A stretch of DNA of 64,000 nt from Vibrio maritimus (GTDB lineage Bacteria > Pseudomonadota > Gammaproteobacteria > Enterobacterales > Vibrionaceae), in the NCBI GenBank assembly GCA_000755425.1, contig BBMT01000011.1, positions 62,001 to 126,000 of the forward strand, read 5' to 3'. Every line of letters starts with the position of its first letter. Positions within the stretch are counted from its first letter, which is position 1. The position numbers and the translations under genes were made by a program. Shown here one piece after another: positions 29,494 to 39,297 of this stretch. The notes beneath the pieces were generated by a model. That model saw only the letters and a list, made by a program, of their open reading frames with translations. It had not been told where the DNA came from and did no database searches.

Positions 29494-30974
29494 TTACAAA
29501 TAACGGCTTCTCAAATGTGACTGGAAGTGCGCTGCATTTAGCGTCTCACCTGTCGCTTGTTTAACTAACTCTTCAGTCGACAATGAACTGCCTTTTGACC
29601 AAATATTGTCACTTAACCAAGTGAAAATTGGGTTTAGGTCACCGCTCGTAATCGCTTCATCAACGTAAACGGTTTGCTTCATTGCAGCCATAAACTGAGC
29701 CGCATACATAGCGCCTAATGTGTAGGACGGGAAGTAACCGAAGGCGCCGTCTGTCCAGTGAATGTCTTGCATGCAGCCATCTTTGTAGTTGCCTTTCGTC
29801 GACAAACCTAAGTATTGCTGCATTTTTTGATCCCACAGTTCAGGGATATCTTTGTATGAAATCTTGCGGTTCATAAGATCACGTTCAATTTCATAGCGCA
29901 GGATAACGTGAGCAGGGTAGGTTAGCTCATCAGCGTCGACGCGGATATAGCCCGGTTGAACTCGAGTATAAATCTTTTGCAGGTTACTTGGTTCAAACAC
30001 CTTAGTGTCATTAGAAGCAAAATGCTTCTGTGCCAAAGGCGATAGATGGTGGATAAAACCGTCACTTCGACCCAGCTGCATTTCAAAAAACAGCGATTGA
30101 GATTCATGAATACCCATAGATCGAGCTTCACCAACGGGCAAACCTGCGTAGGATGTTGGTAGGCCTTGTTCGTAGCGAGCATGTCCTGTTTCATGGACAA
30201 TACCCATTAAAGATTGAACAAAATCTGACTCATCATATCTGGTTGTTATACGAACGTCTTGCGGGACCCCGCCACAGAATGGATGTGAGCTGATGTCAAG
30301 GCGGCCGTGCTCAAAATTGAAGTTCAGAAGTTTCATAACTTCTAAGCCGAGCGCGTTTTGCTGAGCGGTCGAATAACTTTCTTGTGTGGTATAAACCGAT
30401 TCAGATTTTTGCTTTTCAATGACTTGTTGAGTCAGATCTGGCAACCATGAGATGAGATCGCCAAACAAAGCATCGAGCTGAGCTGAATTCACACCAGGCT
30501 CATAGATGTCGAGCATTGCATCATAAGGTGTTAGGCCGGCTTGTTCTGCGCGAATTTGGGCTTCTTGCTGAGATAGGTTCACAACTTCTTCGAAGTTAGA
30601 GCAAAAGCCGTTCCAGTCATTTTCACCGCGCTGAGTACGCCATGCATGCTCACACTTAGAGCCAGCGAGTGATTTAGCTTTGACAAGATCTTCAGGGACT
30701 ACTGTCGTTAAACGCCACTGTCGTTTCATTCATAAAGACTGGCCCTTTGCATTGCATCGAGTGATTCAGATTCTGCTTTATCAAGCCATTCACCGAGCTG
30801 TGGTGCGGTAGACAGTTGGTGAATGTGCAGAGATAGTTGCGCCATCGCTTCTGAGCGAGCTTGATTGCCGCCAGAGGGCATCATCGCCGCGGCATCCCAG
30901 CCACAAATAGCAGAAAGGTGGCCAAAATTCGCGATCGTTTTATAGTGTTCAACCAGTTTATTGTAGTATTCCAT
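29494..30974 (-). CDS. M32 family metallocarboxypeptidase (one frameshift)
   Basis: About 493 aa, the normal size for thermostable carboxypeptidase 1 (M32) proteins. The zinc motif HETGH lies near residue 262 (VHETGHARYEQGLP) and is followed by GIHESQSLFFE with the third ligand Glu. HPFCGGVPQDVRITTRYDE is a typical M32 segment. The frame breaks at about 30729: one extra A (gaatgaaac to gaaatgaaac) joins QRASLYE to MKRQWRLTTVVPEDL. Cleaves C-terminal residues from peptides; cytoplasmic. Stand-alone gene. Confidence 0.9.
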
Positions 30975-31125
30975 GTCTGTGACCTATCGTATGAACGAGG
31001 GCTATACGTTAACATTAACAATGAGTTGCGAAAAGGTTAATGCTATATAACGCTCAAAAGACATTCGCTTTTTGCGGCGAGTTAAAGCAGAATCAGGTAA
31101 TTGTCCTAGAACACAGTTATCAACT

Positions 31126-31761
31126 ATGCACATTCAAAACTTCGAAGCGTTCATTATCGCCATCACTATCCTCACATTAACTCCTGGACTGGACACTGCG
31201 TTGGTGATTCGAAACACAACACGTGGTGGATTCCGAGATGGTGCTGTCACGAGCTTAGGGATCTGTATGGGGTTGTTTGTCCATGCAACGTTTTCAGCAC
31301 TGGGCATTTCGGTTGTTTTAACTCAATCTGCAGAGCTGTTTTCATTAGTTAAAGGGATTGGTGCGGCCTATCTAATTTGGCTAGGGCTCTCTAGTTTACG
31401 TTCACTCAAGCACACATCGTCTATGGCTGTTGAGCAGTCAGAGATGCAAAAAATCTCGGGTAAACGTTCATTACGCGAAGGCTTTCTGTCTAACGTGCTA
31501 AATCCAAAAACTGCTGTGTTTTATCTCGCTTTTCTCCCACAATTTATTAATCCGGAGTATTCTCCGTTTGCACAATCGATGCTAATGGCTGCGATCCACT
31601 TTGTTATTGCGATGCTTTGGCAGTGTGGCCTGTCTGGAATGTTGAACTCAGCTAAGTCGCTGCTAAAGAGTGCGAAATTTACACGTTGGATGGAGGCCAC
31701 TACCGGCGTCGTCTTGATTGGACTGGGTGTGAAACTGTTGATGGAGGAGCCTGCGGTTTAG
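31126..31761 (+). CDS. LysE family translocator
   Basis: A 211-aa membrane protein with about six helices. ITILTLTPGLDTALVIRNTTRGG near the N terminus is the RhtB/LysE family motif, and FLSNVLNPKTAVFYLAFLPQFI is the second conserved motif. These proteins export amino acids or homoserine lactone-like compounds. The ATG at 31126 is preferred to one at 31072, which would add a polar leader not seen in the family. Specific substrate unknown. Confidence 0.87.
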   Translation: MHIQNFEAFIIAITILTLTPGLDTALVIRNTTRGGFRDGAVTSLGICMGLFVHATFSALGISVVLTQSAELFSLVKGIGAAYLIWLGLSSLRSLKHTSSMAVEQSEMQKISGKRSLREGFLSNVLNPKTAVFYLAFLPQFINPEYSPFAQSMLMAAIHFVIAMLWQCGLSGMLNSAKSLLKSAKFTRWMEATTGVVLIGLGVKLLMEEPAV

Positions 31762-31775
31762 TTAGGCTTAAAATA

Positions 31776-32042
31776 TTAACTAGAACGCGTTTCTATCGCT
31801 CGTTGCAGTGAGCGCTGAGTGGCATTCAACTTGTGTACGGTAACTGACGATGCTTTTAATATGTATCGGTCAAAACACTGATAATACTCCGTTCCGTCAT
31901 TGAGCTGTTTACAGAAATCACGCGCTTGCTGGTTATGATCGTGGAGAGCTGCTTCTGAAGCGAACTCGTTATGAGTGGCACAGCCAGCCAAAGTTAAAAG
32001 TAAACTAGCAGCTAGAGCGAATGTAAATGGGGTTCTAATCAT
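31776..32042 (-). CDS. Small lipoprotein, hypothetical
   Basis: About 88 aa. Signal peptide with lipobox (LLLTLAGC) and lipidated Cys, then ATHNEFASEAALHDHNQQARDFCKQLNDG and a basic C terminus. The start at 32042 puts the charged MIRT directly before the hydrophobic stretch; an upstream ATG at 32066 is also possible. No family recognised. It is convergent with the LysE gene, whose stop is 14 bp away. Confidence 0.65.
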   Translation of the reverse strand: MIRTPFTFALAASLLLTLAGCATHNEFASEAALHDHNQQARDFCKQLNDGTEYYQCFDRYILKASSVTVHKLNATQRSLQRAIETRSS

Positions 32043-32124
32043 CGTGATCCGGTAGTCGTTCAACATTTAACGCATAGTAGCGGTTCAATGAGAATTTAGT
32101 TGCCTTTTTGCGCCACAAGTTCCA

Positions 32125-32871
32125 TTAGAGTTTCAATTTTTTTAGCCATTGATACAGATAGTCGGCAAGCTCGTGGGGTGAGTCGGCAGGTAGATCGTGA
32201 GCATCACTATAAAATGAGCGATGGTGGACATTCCAACTATTGGCAACAGCTTTTCCGGCTCGGCTACGCACCAACTTATCATGCTTACTGGTAATAACCT
32301 GAGTAGGACAAGGAGGCGGCTGACTAGGGCCGACAAATTTAGCAGCCGCAATCAACTGACGCAGCGCATTGCTAAAACGAACTGGATGCTTGCTGTTTAG
32401 GGCAAGGTGGTAGGCTAAAATACTCGGGTTAGTAACATGATCTGGAAAGGTGACATCGAGAATTGCTTTTTCAAAGGTATCTCGACCGCGAAGCCTGGCG
32501 CTCAACAGTTTTGGAACTGCTCTGAGATTAAAGCGTTCATGGATTGGACTGTATCGGGCAAAGCTTGGGTTAATGAGCGTTAAACTGGCAACCTTATTGT
32601 TATCTAGATGTGCCCAATGAGAAGCCAGCATGGATCCCATAGATATGGCGACTACGTGATAGCGTTCGATTTGTTGGGGAATTTGCTCGAGCAAGGGATC
32701 AAGCATCTGCTCTATACTCATCGGGCTCGTCTGTTGATACAAACTGCCATTTCCCGGTACATTGGGCGTTATGATGAGTAGTTCGTCGTCAAGACGCTTT
32801 AACGCATCCACCATTAAATGCCAGTGACCTGCTTCACGTAATAAACCTCTCACTAAGACGATGGGTACCAT
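32125..32871 (-). CDS. Alpha/beta hydrolase
   Basis: A 248-aa alpha/beta hydrolase fold protein. The nucleophile elbow is VVAISMGSMLA (S in the I-S-M-G turn, a variant of GxSxG). The acid is probably Asp in SKHDKLV and the His is in SDAHDLPADSP. It starts MVPIVLVRGLLREAGHW (oxyanion region) and its ATG overlaps the end of the upstream M14 peptidase gene by 19 bp, so the two are coupled. Substrate unknown. Confidence 0.85.
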   Translation of the reverse strand: MVPIVLVRGLLREAGHWHLMVDALKRLDDELLIITPNVPGNGSLYQQTSPMSIEQMLDPLLEQIPQQIERYHVVAISMGSMLASHWAHLDNNKVASLTLINPSFARYSPIHERFNLRAVPKLLSARLRGRDTFEKAILDVTFPDHVTNPSILAYHLALNSKHPVRFSNALRQLIAAAKFVGPSQPPPCPTQVITSKHDKLVRSRAGKAVANSWNVHHRSFYSDAHDLPADSPHELADYLYQWLKKLKL

Positions 32872-33868
32872 AGTTTTTTTGCCTTATTCGTCAGCATCTG
32901 ACGGTCATTGTCACTTACCTGTGTTAACAAATCATTATACAAAACTTGCATTAAGTAGCTTAGAAGTGTGCTGTGTCTTCTTTGTACGCGCTTAATTCGG
33001 TGTGGCTTAGTGGGATGAAATAATTGGCTAAAACTCAGTAATTGCATTGGGTTCTTTTTAACCCAGAGCCAAGACCCCAGTTCTAATGTGAGTGGGACAA
33101 ACGGAGAGGTTGATTGTTGGTAGTGGCGTAAGTACATCCAGTCCCAAAAATCACCATGTGTCGTGTATTGGTGCCATTGAGGTTCAAACTGATACAGCTC
33201 GTAGTGGGGGAAGCTTTTGCGAAACTGTGAGTAAATTAAATAGAACTGATGCAATGTTTCTGGCGGACGGTTGTGGTGGGCAAATGGAAACCACAATCGA
33301 TCCCGAGTACCAAAGCCACTATGTAAATCGAGCACGATAGTTGATGACGCGGTCTGTGTGGTCTTTAAAATGCTGTTTGAAAGGGCGATTAGCTCTTGTT
33401 CCATTTTGGAACTGTTCCCTCGATACCAAGGCAGCTTCGGGCTAATGCTTTGACCTGCATACAGTTGGTAGCGAGGGTTACTGGCATTGATAGGCGCATT
33501 GCGCATTAAATCCACACCACGATGATTGGAACGCGTTTTTAGGGCGACCCCCAGGGATTCACTACGGGCACGGTAAGGATACGGATTTTATTGAGTGTAT
33601 CATTCAATTGGCTGTCCCATTGTCGACGTTTTAGCAGGCTCCTAATAAACGCCAAGATGATTTGACTGCCGATGCGCTCAACGCCATGAATCGATCCAGT
33701 AAGGATCAAACATGGTGCAGACGGGTGGCTTGAGCCAAAAGAGAGCTGCTGTATTGGCATCTCAACACCTTGATGTTTTATATGCGTTAGAGTTGAGAGT
33801 GATAGTTCAGAGTAACGCTCGGCATACTCTTGGATATGACCTAGCTCTCTTGGCGTTGCAGCAAACAT
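32853..33868 (-). CDS. M14 family zinc carboxypeptidase (one frameshift)
   Basis: About 338 aa. Zinc-binding HxxE is seen in LTGSIHGVERIGSQ, with NPWG following and a third ligand His in LDLHSGFGTRD; the catalytic Glu is probably that in LTLELGSW. This matches M14 peptidases of the succinylglutamate-desuccinylase-like or DUF2817 group. The frame breaks at the C5 run 33548-33552; one more base joins VNPWG to VALKTRSNHRGVDLMRN. No signal peptide, so probably cytoplasmic. Coupled to the downstream hydrolase by overlap. A peptide amidase-like role is possible. Confidence 0.82.
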
Positions 33869-33954
33869 GACTTGTTAAATACCACGCATTTCAGGATGTT
33901 AGTTTGAGTTTAGCGCGGCGAAACTGAGAGTGTCGTGAAGGATTTATGACGAGT

Positions 33955-33984
33955 AAAAAAACACCGAGCGAAAGCTCGGTGTTT
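33955..33984 (-). terminator. Terminator of the DUF2960-like gene
   Basis: Perfect 11-bp stem AAACACCGAGC / GCTCGGTGTTT with a GAAA loop. On the minus strand it is followed by a T7 run, so it ends transcription of the gene at 34017-34283. Confidence 0.88.
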
Positions 33985-34016
33985 GGGGATGCTTGACTAG
34001 AGAGCCTATAAGGCGT

Positions 34017-34283
34017 TTACATCGGCTTTTTGCCAACACCAAAATTCTCTTTCGGCTTGAGCGTGATCTTACCGAAACCAAGTTTTTTAAAGTGATTGTC
34101 GCGATAGTTACGAACCGCCTTGGTATCAGAAATGGCTTCGATTTGCTGTTCCATTTTAAGGAACTCTGTCAGGTCGATCCCTTCTGCTTCTGCCACCGCC
34201 TCATGGATATTACGGTGCTGTTGATAAGAAAACGTGAGTGTTTTCTCTTCGTTTTTGTATTCGTAGATGATGGTACGAGCCAT
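34017..34283 (-). CDS. DUF2960-like small protein
   Basis: An 88-aa soluble basic protein starting MARTIIYEYKNEEKTLTFSY and containing HRNIHEAVAEAEGIDLTEFLK, as I recall from the DUF2960 family of gamma-Proteobacteria. Function unknown. It lies downstream of moeA, in the opposite order of transcription to the W/Mo operon end (34324 stop, same strand), 40 bp away, and has its own terminator. It may be read through from the moeA operon. Confidence 0.68.
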   Translation of the reverse strand: MARTIIYEYKNEEKTLTFSYQQHRNIHEAVAEAEGIDLTEFLKMEQQIEAISDTKAVRNYRDNHFKKLGFGKITLKPKENFGVGKKPM

Positions 34284-34323
34284 GGTATTACCTATTGTAT
34301 TTGATGCCTGACAAATCTGAGCG

Positions 34324-36098
34324 CTAGATTCTGCCTTGAAGCGGGATGATTGTCACGCTTTCACCAGGTTTTACTGTATCGATATGCGGAGCTATTTCAA
34401 TCAGACAGTTTGCTTCACTCATTGAACGAAGAATACCAGAGCCTTGTTTGCCAGTTGTTTTAACACTCAATTGCCCAGTAACGCTATCTATTTCGTAGAA
34501 CCCACGGCTGAACTCAGTACGACTCTGACGTGAACGTAGAGATTCTGTCGCGATTGCTGGTACTTTGAGGGGTTCGAACTCCACTACTCCCTGCATTTTC
34601 TTAATGGCAGGCTCCACAAAGTTAATGAACGACACCATGACTGCAACAGGATTACCAGGGAGACCAAAGAATGGCACATCGCTGATGTCCCCAAATGCCA
34701 GCGGGCGACCTGGGCGCATATTAATACGCCAGAAATCGACACTACCGCGTTTTTCTAGAACATTTTTGATGAAGTCGGCATCACCCACCGAGACGCCACC
34801 CGACGTGATAATAAGATCCGCACGCTTGCCTGCCTCAACAATGGCATTCTCCATGACGGCTTCGTTATCCTCTAGAATACCGAGGTCAATGATCTCACAA
34901 CCAAGCTTTTGAAGCATGGCCATAATGGTGTAGCGGTTTGAGTCGTAAATGGAGTTAGCGTTAAGCGGTGTGCCAGGCGCTTGTACTTCATCACCGGTCG
35001 AGAACACAGCCACACGCAGCGCACGCTTTACGTTTACGGTATTCATACCTAGAGACGCAATCATTCCCATCTCTGGTGCTTGTAGTAATGTTCCGCTGGT
35101 GAACACGGATTGACCTACCGCTAAGTCTTCACCTGCTTGGCGAACATTTTGTCCCAATTTAATCGAGGCATCAGCGAAACCAATACGCTCACCATCGACA
35201 ATCGCTTGCTCGCGCATGACCACGGTATCTGCGCCTTCTGGCATCGGTGCACCTGTCATTATTTGGGCGGCTTGGCTTGAGTCAGAATTTTATCGTAACC
35301 GTGCCCAGCCATAATGCTTGCGACTACGTCAAATTGCTCATGAGCAATGTCTTCGCCACGAATAGCGTAGCCATCCATTGCTGAGTTAGTGTAAGCCGGA
35401 ACATTGATAGGCGAGGTGATATCTTCGGCCAGTACGCAACCGTAAGCGCGCTCCAGTGCGATAGTCTCTGTCACATCGAGCGGAGAAATAGCTTCTAGTA
35501 TCTTTTGTTGTCCTTGCACCACTGATAGAAATGCAGGAGAGAGTGTGTCGCAACAGGCCGCGGCCGGTGAACTTGCATTTTGAGACTTTACATAATCTAA
35601 GATGAACTGTTTGATGGCATCGAGATCATTGATGCTCATGGTTGGGATTGCAACATCAAGCTCACTATCAGACGCTATTGCGATGATGTTGTCATCACTT
35701 GGATGTAGCCAAGGTTTTCCGACTTCTTGGCGGTTCAACTCAATCTTTGGAAAAGCGATATTTTTACAGCCTTCGACCAAAATAAGATCGAGTGCTTGAT
35801 GGTCAAATCGCGATAGTAAGTGTTCAAAACCCGCTTCAGAATCGGGTGTTTCAGTCATAAGCGCATGACGGTAGCGAGATGAAATCAGCATCTGGCTCGC
35901 CCCAGCTTTTCTTAAGCGGTAACTGTCTTTACCCGGCTTATCGACATCAAAATTGTGGTGAGCGTGCTTTAATACACCGATGCGCAGGCCAGTTTCAGTT
36001 AGCTTTGGTAACAAAGCTTCAAGTAACGTGGTTTTACCGGTACCACTGTAGGCTGCAAAACCGAGGAGGGGAACATTGTTGATAGACTTAATGGTCAT
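34324..36098 (-). CDS. MobB-MoeA bifunctional molybdopterin cofactor protein (one frameshift)
   Basis: About 590 aa fused protein. The N-terminal part (about residues 1-165) is MobB: Walker A GFAAYSGTGKTTLLEALL, then HAHHNFDVDKPGKDS and LILVEGCKNIAFPKIE. The C-terminal part (about 180-590) is MoeA: ALERAYGCVLAEDI, PAYTNSAMDGYAIRG, TGAPMPEGADTVVMRE, FSTGDEV, ITSGGVSVGDADF and MRPGRPLAFG. MoeA inserts molybdate (or tungstate) into adenylated molybdopterin; MobB assists the MobA GMP-transfer step. The frame breaks at about 35272: one extra A on the coding strand gives TQAKAAQIMTGAP. The ATG at 36098 with AGAG upstream is preferred over 36134. Last gene of the tup-mob operon. Confidence 0.9.
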
Positions 36099-36108
36099 AG
36101 TGCGCTCT

Positions 36109-36702
36109 TTAATGATGATCGTTTGGTGTCGCAAGTTTCGCCAGTTCTTCAGGCGTATTGAGGTTCACAAAACACTCGGGACTGTCTGAGAAGTCGACAT
36201 AGTCGGTGTGGCACTCTTTATAGAGCAAGATAATTTTGCGATCGCCACGTTCCAAAAAGGCTTCTAGTTTTGGAAGCACTCGCTTATGGAACATTGTGAA
36301 TACAGGTTGGTGAAAATCGCCGTCGTGAGCAACCAGGATGTCGCACTGCTCTGTCACGGATTGGCAGAATCGTTCGACGACCGAAGTATCAATAAATGGA
36401 CTGTCACAAGGTACAAAACCAACCCAGTCTGACTGTGAATCTTTCAGTCCGGCATGAATGCCACCTAAAGGACCGGGATAATCAGGATATGAGTCGCTGA
36501 TTACAGGTGCATACTGTTGATAACGCTCTTGGTTTCGGTTGGCATTGATAGTGATGTCATTGGTTTGCGCGCTTAGGCGTTCAATCACATGTTCAATAAG
36601 CGGCTTCCCATTGAACTCAATTAACCCTTTGTCATTACCTCCCATGCGAGAAGCTTGTCCACCAGCAAGAATAACCCAACTAGTCTGAGTTGGATGCAAC
36701 AT
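36109..36702 (-). CDS. mobA: Molybdenum cofactor guanylyltransferase MobA
   Basis: A 197-aa nucleotidyltransferase. The GTP-binding signature VILAGGQASRMGGNDKGLIE lies at the N terminus, followed by YPGPLGGIHAGL and FVPCDSPFID (metal-binding Asp). MobA attaches GMP to Mo/W-molybdopterin to give the bis-MGD cofactor, which formate dehydrogenase needs. Its start overlaps the 3' end of the TupC gene by 23 bp and its stop is 10 bp before the MobB-MoeA start, so it is inside the same operon. Confidence 0.93.
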   Translation of the reverse strand: MLHPTQTSWVILAGGQASRMGGNDKGLIEFNGKPLIEHVIERLSAQTNDITINANRNQERYQQYAPVISDSYPDYPGPLGGIHAGLKDSQSDWVGFVPCDSPFIDTSVVERFCQSVTEQCDILVAHDGDFHQPVFTMFHKRVLPKLEAFLERGDRKIILLYKECHTDYVDFSDSPECFVNLNTPEELAKLATPNDHH

Positions 36703-37401
36703 AAATACTCTCTTTATCTTTCTGTTTTTTATCGATGATTTGAAGCAGCGGTGATTCTATCAAGGTGCAGTCTTTAATCCACCATTGTTTTCGGCACAAA
36801 CGCGTGAGGGCGTTGGTTTGATGGCTGGTCACTACAATGCTTGAACCGTGTTCTAACAGATCTTGCGCCATAAAACTAAGCGTTCAATGGACTCTTGATC
36901 GAGAGACGCGCTAGGTTCATCCATCAGCAATATAGACGGTTTTAACACCCAGGCTCTTGCCATCGCAACCCGCTGTTTTTCGCCTCCAGACAATACAGAT
37001 ACATGCTCATCGGCCAACGTCTCTAAACCAACCAGTCGCAACGCAGAAATTACTTCGGCGCGCTTATCGTGAATGTCGATGCGTTTGTGCTTAATACCAT
37101 AGACAACGTTCTGATAGACAGTGCCATCAAACAGGTAGGGAGACTGATGAAGGTAGATAACGTCCTTGCGCCCTGAACCACTAAAAAGTCGTGAAACAAT
37201 CGACTGACAGCGCGGTTCAATAACACCAGATGTGGGTTTAAGGAGTCCGGCAAGAATTTTTAGTAGAGTGGTTTTACCAACGCCATTATCACCTTTTAGG
37301 TACACAGCTTCATTAGGACCAATAGTGAGGCTGGGAATATGAAAAAGGACACGATCTTTAAACCGCATCGAAACCTGCTTTGCTTTTAATTGTATTGTCA
37401 T
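36680..37401 (-). CDS. tupC: Tungstate ABC transporter ATP-binding protein TupC (one frameshift)
   Basis: About 240 aa. Walker A LKGDNGVGKTTLLKILAG, Q-loop IYLHQSPYLFDGTV, ABC signature VSVLSGGEKQRVAMARA, Walker B SILLMDEPSASLDQES, and the H-loop VVTSHQ. The frame breaks near 36870; one extra A on the coding strand gives SIERLVLMAQDLLEHGSSI. It belongs to the Tup/Wtp-like tungstate or molybdate group because of the TupA and TupB genes just upstream; a role for the ATPase alone would not be certain. Start 102 bp after the TupB stop. Confidence 0.87.
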
Positions 37402-37503
37402 TGTTGTCCCTTAAGCAGTGTCTTGGGTTAATTATAGTTTGGGTATCAAAAACTGACGCTTTTCCTGAAAGGTAAACTCAGGCTTGTATGCGCGCTGCAC
37501 TTT

Positions 37504-38201
37504 TTAGGTTCGAAGGACGCCTTTTCCTCGCATCGAAGACAGTAGGAAGTTGAGCACTAAAGCCAATACGAGCAGAACGATGCCAAGAGCAACGCCTTGG
37601 GCAAAAGCGCCCTTATGGCTTTCCATTGCGATAGCGGTCGGGATGTTTCTTGTTAGACCCATAATATTGCCACCAACCATCATTGAGCAGCCTACTTCGG
37701 TTACGATACGAGAAAACCCGGCTACCACCGCTGCCATCAGTGGAAAGCGCGATTCCCAGATCAAGGTCATGAGAGTACGAAAACGTGATACGCCCAGCGT
37801 GACGGAGGTTTCAAGTGCGCGTTTGTCGGTACTTTGCAGTGCACCGTGCATCATAGAGACCAACACAGGGAAGCAAATTAAGATCTGTCCGACAATCATA
37901 GCTCGCTGCGTAAACAACATTTCCCAGTCACCCAATGGCCCTGAGCGAGATAGCAGCATATACAGCAGAAGGCCGATCACTACTGTTGGAATCGCCTGCA
38001 TGGTATTGACCAGAGATAACAAAAACCACTTGCCGGGAAAATTGGCGTAAGCCAAAAAGTAAGAGGCGATAATCGCTGGCAGTACGACGAGAGAGACCGC
38101 AGAGATGGATACACTGAACGAGACAGCCACAATACGCCACAGGTCTCTGTCTAGGCTAAATAGGAGGCTTAACGCTCCATTGTTGTTTCAGTAATGCTCA
38201 T
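37504..38201 (-). CDS. tupB: Tungstate ABC transporter permease TupB (one frameshift)
   Basis: About 232 aa with five to six membrane helices. NTMQAIPTVVIGLLLYMLLS and the EAA-like loop ETSVTLGVSRFRTLMTLIWE (cytoplasmic coupling helix) are typical of molybdate/tungstate permeases. The annotated frame starts late. The true start is the ATG at 38201, one base inside the TupA stop (TAATG), and one extra T at about 38170 joins MSITETTMERL to SLLFSLDRDLWRIVAV. The coupling and the neighbours support the TupABC assignment. Confidence 0.87.
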
Positions 38202-39070
38202 TAACTGTTGTTTTTCTCAGCATCAGCGACAAACAGTTGTTCGCCCATTTTGCGGTAGTTATTGATCATCGATTGTCCCTTTTCTGATACCAGCCAATCG
38301 CTGAGTGCGCGAGCACCTTTAGTATTGAGAGTAGGGTAACGCTCCGGGTTGACGACGATGACCTGGTAAGGGTTGAACAATTGCTTATCACCTTGGAAAA
38401 GGACGGTTAAATCAAGTTTAGCTTGATAAGCGAGCCAGGTGCCACGATCGGTCATGGTGTAGCCTTGCATTTCTGACGCCATATTGAGTGTTGGTCCCAT
38501 ACCTTGGCCTACAGAACGATAGCCGCCAAAGTCAGGTTCAATCTTGGTCTGCTTCCAAATCTGCAGCTCTTTCTTGTGAGTACCTGAATCATCACCGCGC
38601 GAGATGAAAATTGAATTGGTTTTAGCAATGTGATCAAAGACTTCCTCGATGCTTTTTTGGTCGTGAATGTCTGCTGGATCTTTCTCTGGACCCACAATAA
38701 CAAAATCGTTATACATCACGCTGCGAGGTTCAATACCAAAACCCGATTCGACAAAGCTAGCTTCGGCTTTAGGTGCGTGGGTCATTACGACATCTACATC
38801 GCCATTTTCACCCATTTTGAGTGATTTTCCAGTACCCGCTGCAATGATATCCACTTGGTAACCGGTCTCTTGGGTAAATTCCGGCAATAGGTAGTCGAGT
38901 AGTCCTGAGTGATACGTACTAGTGGTGGTAGCGAGGCGGACTCGGGATTGTTCGCCATTGTCTGCATAAGCCGAAACAGACAGTGTTGCCATTGATACTG
39001 CAGTCACTATTAATTGAGGAGCCTTCAAACGAGAGGCAATTGATAGAGAGGTGGTCATAGTATTGTCCAT
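38201..39070 (-). CDS. tupA: Tungstate-binding periplasmic protein TupA
   Basis: About 289 aa (285 if the in-frame ATG at 39058 is the start). A signal peptide region ends ...LSVSAYA, followed by RVRLATTTSTYHSGLLDYLLPEF. The TTTS motif is the known oxyanion-binding signature of TupA. Later GTGKSLKMGENGDVDVVMTHAPKAE and ISRGDDSGTHKKEL are also family motifs. TupA binds tungstate with high preference over molybdate in studied bacteria; either is possible here. First gene of the operon, preceded by a sigma-54 promoter and three palindromic operator sites. Confidence 0.92.
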   Translation of the reverse strand: MDNTMTTSLSIASRLKAPQLIVTAVSMATLSVSAYADNGEQSRVRLATTTSTYHSGLLDYLLPEFTQETGYQVDIIAAGTGKSLKMGENGDVDVVMTHAPKAEASFVESGFGIEPRSVMYNDFVIVGPEKDPADIHDQKSIEEVFDHIAKTNSIFISRGDDSGTHKKELQIWKQTKIEPDFGGYRSVGQGMGPTLNMASEMQGYTMTDRGTWLAYQAKLDLTVLFQGDKQLFNPYQVIVVNPERYPTLNTKGARALSDWLVSEKGQSMINNYRKMGEQLFVADAEKNNS

Positions 39071-39118
39071 TGTTGTTTTTATCGTAAAACCATGTGCTCT
39101 TTGCGAGCCCTATCCTTA

Positions 39119-39134
39119 AGCAAAGACAATGCCA
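39119..39134 (-). promoter_or_regulatory. Sigma-54 promoter of the tup-mob operon
   Basis: Minus strand TGGCATTGTCTTTGCT matches the sigma-54 consensus TGGCACGNNNNTTGCT, with GG and GC exactly 10 bp apart. Transcription would begin near 39108, about 40 nt before tupA. The three palindromes upstream would bind the activator. Confidence 0.85.
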
Positions 39135-39162
39135 CAATTTCCATAGGAAAAAAGAGGCAAAG

Positions 39163-39179
39163 TGCGACATTTTGCTAAA
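39163..39179. promoter_or_regulatory. Operator UAS1 of the tup operon (one good half)
   Basis: TGCGACATTTTGCTAAA: the left half fits TGNGACA exactly, the right half only loosely. It lies 29 bp upstream of the sigma-54 promoter. Confidence 0.6.
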
Positions 39180-39212
39180 AATTTCATAGGGTAAACTACA
39201 ATTAATTTGAGC

Positions 39213-39229
39213 TGGGACAAAATGTCGCA
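39213..39229. promoter_or_regulatory. Operator UAS2 between tupA and the NtrC-type regulator
   Basis: TGGGACAAAATGTCGCA, a near-perfect 7-3-7 palindrome of the form TGNGACA-N3-TGTCNCA. The same motif recurs upstream of the fdh operon at 53705-53721. Confidence 0.82.
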
Positions 39230-39257
39230 CTTTTACCCATGATGTTTTGCAATAGAT

Positions 39258-39274
39258 TGGTACACTCTGTCTCA
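39258..39274. promoter_or_regulatory. Operator UAS3, close to the regulator start
   Basis: TGGTACACTCTGTCTCA: left half 6/7, right half TGTCTCA 7/7. It lies 24 bp upstream of the regulator start codon, so it could serve autoregulation. Confidence 0.6.
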
Positions 39275-39297
39275 AATAGGAACAATAACAACGCTTT

